Positions 58,445-64,000 of a DNA stretch of 64,000 nucleotides are shown piece after piece (the first letter of the stretch is position 1; every line of letters begins with the position of its first letter). Made by a program: the position numbers and the translations under genes. The notes beneath the pieces were generated by a model, which was given only the letters and a program-made list of their open reading frames with translations, was not told the origin of the DNA and searched no databases. The DNA comes from Bacillus sp. 1780r2a1 (lineage in GTDB: Bacteria > Bacillota > Bacilli > Bacillales > Bacillaceae_H): NCBI GenBank assembly GCA_024134725.1, contig CP099863.1, positions 2,537,501 to 2,601,500 on the forward strand, written 5' to 3'.

Positions 58445-59416
58445 TTATAATAAACGATTGCTTTTAAAATACTTCCACATTCCCCATGTTAACGCAATAA
58501 GTATCAGTAAGATAACAAGCGTAGAATAATGTGAGTCCTGATAGGGAATTGGAACATTCATTCCAAAAAAACCCGTTACAAAAGTGAGCGGAAGCATAAT
58601 GGTTGATATTATTGTTAACATGTTTAATTTTTCTGATGACTTAGCACTAATAATAGAATAATACGTATCAAGGGCACTGTTTACTAAGTCACGAAAAGTC
58701 TCAGTTGAGTCTACAATTCGCTCTAAATGATCAATTAAATCAATAAAGAACGGGGTGTTGTCTTCATTAATATCAAACTTCCACTTTCCATTTACCGCCA
58801 AGAAAATACGACGCTGAGGTAAAATAACACGACGAATCAAGATAATTGTTCGCTTTAACGCAAGGAATTCTTCCGTTACTTCTTTTACTTCTTCGTCATA
58901 CATTTCATCTTCTAACTCCTCAATCCGAATACCGATACGGTCAAGAATTGGAAAATATTCATCCGTAATACCATCAATAAGTGCATAAAGCAAAAAGTCG
59001 GCACCTTTATTCATATACTTAGAGCTTCGAGAACAAATAGCATCCATTTGTCCCAACCACTTTAACTTATGCTTATGAATCGTCACCACATAATTTGGAC
59101 CTACAAACACGTTAAGTTCTAACGTGGTAATTTCGTTATCGCTTTCTTCATTGTATCGTAAAGCATGAAATACAAAAAACTTGTAGTCTTCGTAATCATC
59201 AATTTTAGCTCTAGGACTATCGTGTAGACAGTCTTCAATGGCTAAAGGGTGAAAACCAAATTTTTTCGCTACTTCATTTAACTCTATACTTTCAACATCA
59301 TACAAATCAATCCACAAAAGATTCTGAGGGTTTTTTAGTTGTTCAATTGCCTCTGTTAATGGCATACCGACTTTCGTTTGTTCATCTTGCTGATTATAAA
59401 GATATGTTTTAATCAT
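58445..59416 (-). CDS. corA: CorA-family magnesium/divalent cation channel
   Basis: A 323-residue CorA protein. A large cytosolic N-terminal domain (about 1-255) leads to two C-terminal membrane helices, the first ending in the GMNVP signature (FFGMNVPIPY). The basic tail KYFKSNRLL follows. It mediates Mg2+ (or Co2+/Ni2+) influx. ATG 59416 is favoured because GAGGTGA lies at good distance; ATG 59422 overlaps it. Upstream a 36-codon leader ORF and mutually exclusive hairpins suggest translational control. Confidence 0.9.
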   Translation of the reverse strand: MIKTYLYNQQDEQTKVGMPLTEAIEQLKNPQNLLWIDLYDVESIELNEVAKKFGFHPLAIEDCLHDSPRAKIDDYEDYKFFVFHALRYNEESDNEITTLELNVFVGPNYVVTIHKHKLKWLGQMDAICSRSSKYMNKGADFLLYALIDGITDEYFPILDRIGIRIEELEDEMYDEEVKEVTEEFLALKRTIILIRRVILPQRRIFLAVNGKWKFDINEDNTPFFIDLIDHLERIVDSTETFRDLVNSALDTYYSIISAKSSEKLNMLTIISTIMLPLTFVTGFFGMNVPIPYQDSHYSTLVILLILIALTWGMWKYFKSNRLL

Positions 59417-59432
59417 ATTCATTCACCTCATT

Positions 59433-59543
59433 TTAAAAGTGAGGCATCATAAGGAGCGCTTCTTCACGTGCGAAAAGAGACATGGAACACCTAATGCTGC
59501 CTCTAGTTATATTTTTATACAATTTGGGGTCATCAGTGCCCAT
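59433..59543 (-). CDS. 36-codon leader ORF of corA
   Basis: ATG 59543 follows GAGGTGAAGGTGG and the frame ends at TAA 59433, 16 bp before the corA start. The product begins M-G-T-D-D-P and ends M-M-P-H-F. Acidic residues and proline near the start are the features that make MgtL of Salmonella sensitive to low Mg2+. In the RNA, GAGGCA (59503-59498) can pair with TGCCTC (59446-59441). That competes with a hairpin CCTCA...TGAGG (59444-59426) that would mask the corA ribosome binding site. Regulation is inferred; the frame and pairings are seen directly. Confidence 0.6.
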   Translation of the reverse strand: MGTDDPKLYKNITRGSIRCSMSLFAREEALLMMPHF

Positions 59544-59621
59544 CCACCTTCACCTCGCATATTGATACTTTATTTCATTATAGATACTTTTTAAGTGTAA
59601 ACCATCTCTAAAAAAAAGCAA

Positions 59622-59671
59622 TAAAAAAAACGAAGCCAGAGATCCCCTCGGCTTAAAGGGTCCTGGCTTCA
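59622..59671 (-). terminator. Terminator of the RND efflux gene
   Basis: On the minus strand GAAGCCAG pairs with CTGGCTTC around a GC-rich loop, followed by GTTTTTTTT. Confidence 0.8.
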
Positions 59672-59758
59672 TCTATATAATATAAGGGGTTAAATAAAAC
59701 GTACCTTTATTATAGCACACAACTAATGGTCATATTTTCCTCTTATAGAAAATAGTTC

Positions 59759-62700
59759 TTATTTCGCACCTTTTTCCAGTTCCCTTTCTTTACGAACCTG
59801 CTTAGCAAAGAATAATTCATATACAACTGGAATGATAATTAGCGTTAATAAGGTAGAAGATGTTAAACCACCGATAACCGTAATTGCCAAACCTTTAGAG
59901 ATCAATGTTCCACTTGATGTTGTTAAAGCAAGTGGAATCAGCGCTGCAATAGTTGCAAAGGCTGTCATTAGGATAGGACGTAAGCGCGTTTTACCAGCTT
60001 CAATAAGCGATTCGCGGATTGTCATCCTTTTTTGCTCTCTATTTTGGGTAATTCGGTCTACTAATACAATGGCGTTTGTTGTTACAATTCCAATTAACAT
60101 TAGGAAACCAATCATTACGCTAACAGATAAAGGCTCTTTTGCGATAACTAGCCCAATTAGTGAACCAATCGGAACAAAGATTAACGATGATAAAATAATG
60201 AATGGAATACGAGCTTTACCAAACGTAATCAGCATCGTTAAGTACACAAGGCCAATAGCTGTTAAAATAGCTAATCCTAAAGATTGGAAGATTTCTACGG
60301 TTTCATCACTACCGCCTCCACCTTCAAGACTTACACCTTTTGGTAAATCAAGTTTTTCTACACCAGCTACTACATCTTGCGTCACTTTTTGAATATTTTC
60401 ATCTTTAATATCTGCTTCAACACGAGCAAATACTTTTCCATCTAATTTTTGAATGGACGTAAATGTATCGATTTCGCTTACGCTGGCAATATCTTTTACT
60501 GCTACTGGCCCTCTTTGTGTAAAGATTTGCAGATCTTCAATTTCTTTTGTTGAACTAATATCTTCATCATAAGAAAGCTGAACTGCACGATCTGTTCCAT
60601 CTAGCGTTAAGTCACCTACTGATACAGGTTTTGTTTGATCTGTAATTGTTCCTACAAGTTGGAATCCAGATACACCATACTCAGATGCTTTATCTTGATC
60701 AACTTCAACCACAAGCTGCTTTTGTTTATCAGAGAAATTATTTTTTACATACTTTAAATTATCATAGGTATTTAAATATTCTTCTACTTCTTTCGCCGCT
60801 GTTTGTAAGTCATTCAAGTCAGATGAAAATAAATCGACCGTTACGTTGTTATTAGTTGGTGGGCCACCCGTTGATGCTTCAGATACGCTTAGCGTTGCTT
60901 TTGGAGACTCTTTTCCTACAATGTCTTCTATCTTACTCTGCAGTTCATCAATATACGTATCTACATCTGCGCCATCTTTCAGATTTAAGAAATAACCAAT
61001 CTGATTTGGACGCTTTACGCCTGTTGCAAAATCACGTGAACCTACTTCTGTTGTAACATCTTTAATTTCATCTTCTGCTGCAAATAGCTCCTCTACTTTT
61101 AATGACACTTCATTTGTACGTTCTAAAGAAGTAGACGAAGGAAGCTGGATATTTGCCTGTAATAGTTTTTGCTCTTCGTTTGGAATGAATGTAAAACCAA
61201 GCGATGGAACAAGAGCAAATGAACCAAATAGTAATAAGAATGATAAGATTAAAATCTTGATTTTATGATTTAATGACCATGCAATTGCTTTTGCATATCC
61301 ACGTTGAATTTTACCTTCTTTCTCTTCTGCTGGTACCTTCTTAAACGCAAACTTTGCTAAAATAGGTACAATTGTAACAGCAACAAGAAGTGAAGCTAAA
61401 AGTGAAAATACTACCGTTAACGCAAATGGTAAGAAGAATTCACCTGTAATTCCACCGACAAAACCAATTGGTAAAAATACAACAACGGTTGTAATAGTCG
61501 ATGACGTAATGGCCTTTAATATCTCTTTTGTTGAAGATTCAACTAGTTCATTAGAAATGCCTTCTTCTGATTTTCGAACACGTCTAAAAATATTTTCAAT
61601 AACTACGATACTATCATCGACAACGCGTCCAACTGCTACTGCCATTCCACCTAATGTCATGATATTTAACGAGATATCCAGCCCATTTAAGAAAATAGCT
61701 GATACAAGAAGCGACAATGGAATTGAGATAATTGAAATAATTGTAGCACGGAAATTACGCAGGAAGATTAGCACCGCAATGGAAGCGAACAACGCCCCAA
61801 GCAACCCTTCTTTTACTAACGTCTCAACTGACTTTTCAATTCCTTCTGCTGAATCAAATCCAATAGCGTAGTTAATATCATCATCGTATTTTTTCAATAC
61901 TTCTAATGCGTCGTTGGCAACTTGCACCGTATTTGCATCTTGTTTCTTTGTAATTGCCATTGTTAGCGCTTCTTGTTGGTTATAGCGCGTATATTCACCT
62001 TGCTCGCTTACTTCTTCAACAGTTGCAATATCTCCAAGTGAAACTGGTGGAGCTTCTGGATTAACTGTAGATTTTAGCTCAACTTCTTTTAATGCATCAA
62101 TTGTATCTAGTTTCTCTTCCACTCGCACAGGAATTTGAAGTTCTTCACCGTTTACAGTCCCTGCTGGGAAAGATACAGACTTTTGATTAATCTGTTCCTT
62201 AATTTGCTCAAGCGTTAGGCCTGCTGCAACTGCTTTTTCTTTATCAAGCGTAATCTGTAACAGATCCTCCTTTACTCCGCCAACCGATACAGAGTTGATT
62301 CCTTCAATTTTATTTAATTCTGGAATAATTTCGCTATCTAAAAGCTTTTCAACTTCCGCATCACCTTCAGCAAACAAAGAGATATTCATAATTGGAAAAG
62401 AGCCAAAAGAAAAGCGGTTCACATCAACTGTTGCTGATTCTGGTAAATCTAAGTCTTTTGTTATCGTGTCAATTTGTTGCTCAATATCGTCTAAATCTGT
62501 ATTAAAAGGAAATTCTAGATTAATAATTCCTACGTTCTCATAAGAAACGCTCTGAACGCTTTTAACACCTTCAAGACCTTTTAATTGATCTTCTAACTTT
62601 GTTGTTACTTGTTCGTTCACATCATCAGGAGAAGCACCAGGATATACGGCTTCAATCGACAACTGTGGAAATTCAATATTAGGTAATAAATCGATTTTTA

Positions 62701-62797
62701 ATTTTGAAAATGAGAATAAGCCAGCTAAAATAAGAAGAAAAGACAAAATAAATACTGCTACTGCATTCTTCAAGCTAAACTTTGTCAAGAAATTCAT
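59759..62797 (-). CDS. RND-family efflux permease (SwrC/YerP-like)
   Basis: A 1012-residue AcrB/HAE-type RND transporter. It has helix 1 followed by the first porter domain (about 40-330), six helices with the GRVVDDSIVVIENIFR signature in helix 4 (proton-relay Asp pair), a second porter domain, and the last helices with LIGIVTTNAIVLVD. In Bacilli such single-protein RND pumps export surfactants, antimicrobial lipids or drugs. ATG 62797 follows TGGAGG. A TetR-type gene upstream and a 17-bp operator 50 bp before the start indicate inducible control. Confidence 0.92.
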   Translation of the reverse strand: MNFLTKFSLKNAVAVFILSFLLILAGLFSFSKLKIDLLPNIEFPQLSIEAVYPGASPDDVNEQVTTKLEDQLKGLEGVKSVQSVSYENVGIINLEFPFNTDLDDIEQQIDTITKDLDLPESATVDVNRFSFGSFPIMNISLFAEGDAEVEKLLDSEIIPELNKIEGINSVSVGGVKEDLLQITLDKEKAVAAGLTLEQIKEQINQKSVSFPAGTVNGEELQIPVRVEEKLDTIDALKEVELKSTVNPEAPPVSLGDIATVEEVSEQGEYTRYNQQEALTMAITKKQDANTVQVANDALEVLKKYDDDINYAIGFDSAEGIEKSVETLVKEGLLGALFASIAVLIFLRNFRATIISIISIPLSLLVSAIFLNGLDISLNIMTLGGMAVAVGRVVDDSIVVIENIFRRVRKSEEGISNELVESSTKEILKAITSSTITTVVVFLPIGFVGGITGEFFLPFALTVVFSLLASLLVAVTIVPILAKFAFKKVPAEEKEGKIQRGYAKAIAWSLNHKIKILILSFLLLFGSFALVPSLGFTFIPNEEQKLLQANIQLPSSTSLERTNEVSLKVEELFAAEDEIKDVTTEVGSRDFATGVKRPNQIGYFLNLKDGADVDTYIDELQSKIEDIVGKESPKATLSVSEASTGGPPTNNNVTVDLFSSDLNDLQTAAKEVEEYLNTYDNLKYVKNNFSDKQKQLVVEVDQDKASEYGVSGFQLVGTITDQTKPVSVGDLTLDGTDRAVQLSYDEDISSTKEIEDLQIFTQRGPVAVKDIASVSEIDTFTSIQKLDGKVFARVEADIKDENIQKVTQDVVAGVEKLDLPKGVSLEGGGGSDETVEIFQSLGLAILTAIGLVYLTMLITFGKARIPFIILSSLIFVPIGSLIGLVIAKEPLSVSVMIGFLMLIGIVTTNAIVLVDRITQNREQKRMTIRESLIEAGKTRLRPILMTAFATIAALIPLALTTSSGTLISKGLAITVIGGLTSSTLLTLIIIPVVYELFFAKQVRKERELEKGAK

Positions 62798-62846
62798 AAA
62801 GAGCCTCCATCTATTTTATTAGTCGTATTTATATGTGTAATAAATG

Positions 62847-62863
62847 AGTACCAGTGGGTCAGT
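62847..62863. promoter_or_regulatory. TetR operator copy 1, upstream of the RND gene
   Basis: AGTACC-AGT-GGGTCAGT. The same 6 and 8 outer bases recur at 63352-63368 with a different central triplet, as expected for a TetR half-site pair. Confidence 0.7.
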
Positions 62864-62901
62864 TTATATCACTAAGCGCCTCACCTCCTTTATGTTAAAA
62901 A

Positions 62902-63324
62902 TTAATAAACATTTTTCGGGACGTAATCCATTGAACCCCCCGGCAATGAAATAAAAGAGAAACCGTTCTCTCCGTGAAGGTCCCATCCTTCAAACATTGC
63001 ACTATCTTGAAATAGATCCAATAGATAGTCTTCTGTCAGATATACTCTTAGGATGTTTAAGTCTTCATACCAAACAATATTGTTAATCTGCTTCCCTAGT
63101 AATTTCTTTGTGATATGATAACGCCATTCAAACGAAGTATTCAACTTCCAATCCGCTTGACCTGCAATCACATCATCTGCTTTTTTTAACCGCCATGGAC
63201 ATTCAATAACAAGACCACCATTAGAAAACTCTAAAGATAACGGATTGTCATATTGATGAATGATATTTATAACTTGTTGTCCATAAAAGTACGTAAAATC
63301 CATCGCTTGTTGTTCCTTATTCAT
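62902..63324 (-). CDS. Hypothetical protein between tetR and RND genes
   Basis: A 140-residue soluble protein I do not recognise. It has strand-rich stretches (PLSLEFSNGGLVIECPWRL, NILRVYLTEDYLLDLFQD) and a C-terminal LPGGSMDYVP. ATG 63324 follows GGGAGG; the longer frame from 63360 overlaps the operator. Having its own copy of the TetR operator suggests coregulation with the pump. A lipocalin-like small-ligand binder is only a guess. Confidence 0.65.
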   Translation of the reverse strand: MNKEQQAMDFTYFYGQQVINIIHQYDNPLSLEFSNGGLVIECPWRLKKADDVIAGQADWKLNTSFEWRYHITKKLLGKQINNIVWYEDLNILRVYLTEDYLLDLFQDSAMFEGWDLHGENGFSFISLPGGSMDYVPKNVY

Positions 63325-63351
63325 TGAGAACCTCCCATACAATTTAACTTC

Positions 63352-63368
63352 AGTACCCACGGGTCAGT
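63352..63368. promoter_or_regulatory. TetR operator copy 2, upstream of the hypothetical gene
   Basis: AGTACC-CAC-GGGTCAGT, sharing both outer segments with the site at 62847-62863. It lies between the tetR stop and the hypothetical gene start. Confidence 0.7.
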
Positions 63369-63384
63369 TTTTTAAAAAAAGAAA

Positions 63385-63945
63385 TCAGTAACAACCTTCT
63401 AAAAAAAGGTCAACTGTAAACGTTGCATAACGTTCAATTTCTTTTTCTGACACATTTTGGTTAGATACGATATCCATTCTATACCCGTTTAGCATGCTAC
63501 AAAACGCTTTTGAATGTAAAGCTGTATCTTCAAGTCCCTCTTCTTTCATCAGGTCTGATACTAAGGAATGATAATCATTAAAAAAGCGATGCAATCGCTC
63601 CATCATTCCTGGCATCTGATGAGGAGCTTGCCAAAACGAATCTGGGTACTTTCTTGTGTTATAAAAGAAGTATAGGTGATGCCTTGCTATTGAATAAAGC
63701 TTTTGCCTAAACGTTTTGCATCGATCGGTTTCTCGCTTTGCATTAGCAATGAAATAGAGAAAAGAGCGATCATTAACCGCAATATATAAGCTTTCTTTTG
63801 AAGGAAAGTAAAGGTAAAGTGTCCCTTTTGACACACCTGCTTTTTTAGCAATATCAATCATTTTAGCATCATGGTAACCATTTGCTCCAAATACCACAAA
63901 CGCTGCATCCAGGATATTTTCCTTTTGTTCTATTCCTTTTGTCAT
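63385..63945 (-). CDS. TetR-family repressor of the RND pump
   Basis: A 186-residue TetR protein. The N-terminal helix-turn-helix contains MIDIAKKAGVSKGTLYLYF (about 27-45) followed by PSKESLY. The C-terminal ligand domain resembles the FadR/YerO group that controls swrC-type pumps. It starts at ATG 63945 and has no operator copy visible in the 55 bp left before the window end. It is the first gene of the tetR-hypothetical-RND set. Confidence 0.88.
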   Translation of the reverse strand: MTKGIEQKENILDAAFVVFGANGYHDAKMIDIAKKAGVSKGTLYLYFPSKESLYIAVNDRSFLYFIANAKRETDRCKTFRQKLYSIARHHLYFFYNTRKYPDSFWQAPHQMPGMMERLHRFFNDYHSLVSDLMKEEGLEDTALHSKAFCSMLNGYRMDIVSNQNVSEKEIERYATFTVDLFLEGCY

Positions 63946-64000
63946 ATTTCCAAACCCTTTCCTGCCTCTTATTGCACGTGTAGAACAGGATCAACGCATC

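Noticed and set aside
59423-59620. M-box (ykoK) magnesium riboswitch upstream of corA.
   Set aside because: The conserved M-box core sequences are missing; the structured part is better explained by the leader ORF and its two competing hairpins.
1-64000. CRISPR arrays, tRNA or rRNA genes, insertion sequences, prophage genes.
   Set aside because: None seen on either strand; the only tandem repeat is the coding SH3b array.

Overview
The window is low-GC, densely coded Firmicute DNA of a Bacillaceae type. Ribosome binding sites are AGGAGG-like, TTG and GTG starts are common, and many genes end in rho-independent terminators shared by convergent neighbours. The gene set (a Kdp ATPase operon with a truncated KdpD under c-di-AMP riboswitch control, cobT, a CarH-type cobalamin-binding protein, an asp23/amaP operon, zinc-free S14, ureide catabolism genes) points to Priestia megaterium or a close relative. 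This is inferred from gene content, not from a search. I see no phage, transposase, tRNA, rRNA or CRISPR, so this looks like ordinary chromosome.

Layout. 0-5 kb: ureide (allantoate) catabolism, with partial pucG, pucF, a YfcC-type transporter and a divergent PucR-type regulator. 5-16 kb: a NlpC/P60 cell-wall hydrolase behind a WalR-type box, a catalase, a sodium-symporter (NSS) gene with a tiny membrane-protein gene behind it, and a four-gene cluster with an ATP-grasp enzyme and DUF350 membrane protein behind a structured leader. 16-21 kb: threonine synthase, TauE exporter, an Old Yellow Enzyme and signal peptidase I. 21.6-28.9 kb: the Kdp potassium pump operon. One sigma-A promoter is followed by a c-di-AMP riboswitch, a 51-codon ORF, a second c-di-AMP riboswitch with terminator, two unexplained small genes, kdpF-A-B-C, a kinase-less kdpD and a stand-alone CBS protein. 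29-37 kb: a second-locus murG, an ArsR/monooxygenase pair with a clear operator, a DUF4397 protein, and a 949-residue amidase whose SH3b domains are encoded by eight nearly identical DNA repeats. 36.5-43 kb: Zur-type rpsN2, AbrB, a T-box-controlled NSS transporter, a FHA/winged-helix regulator and cobT. 43-53 kb: mostly single metabolic or membrane genes, including the citrate synthase/LysR divergent pair with a cre site. 53-59.4 kb: a His-rich metal-binding protein, a two-gene B12-domain plus PAS-STAS module, and sigma-B-type promoters in front of glsB and the amaP-DUF2273-asp23 operon. 58.4-64 kb: corA with a 36-codon leader ORF, and an RND efflux pump with a TetR regulator whose 17-bp operator occurs twice.

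Most unusual points: (1) the cobalamin-binding protein overlapping a PAS-STAS gene, which looks like a B12 light or ligand input to a stress-signalling module; (2) the tandem c-di-AMP riboswitches flanking a small ORF and leading a Kdp operon that ends with a DarB-like CBS protein; (3) a corA leader peptide starting M-G-T-D-D-P, with mutually exclusive hairpins, one of which hides the corA ribosome binding site; (4) several unassigned structured leaders and unannotated membrane microproteins.
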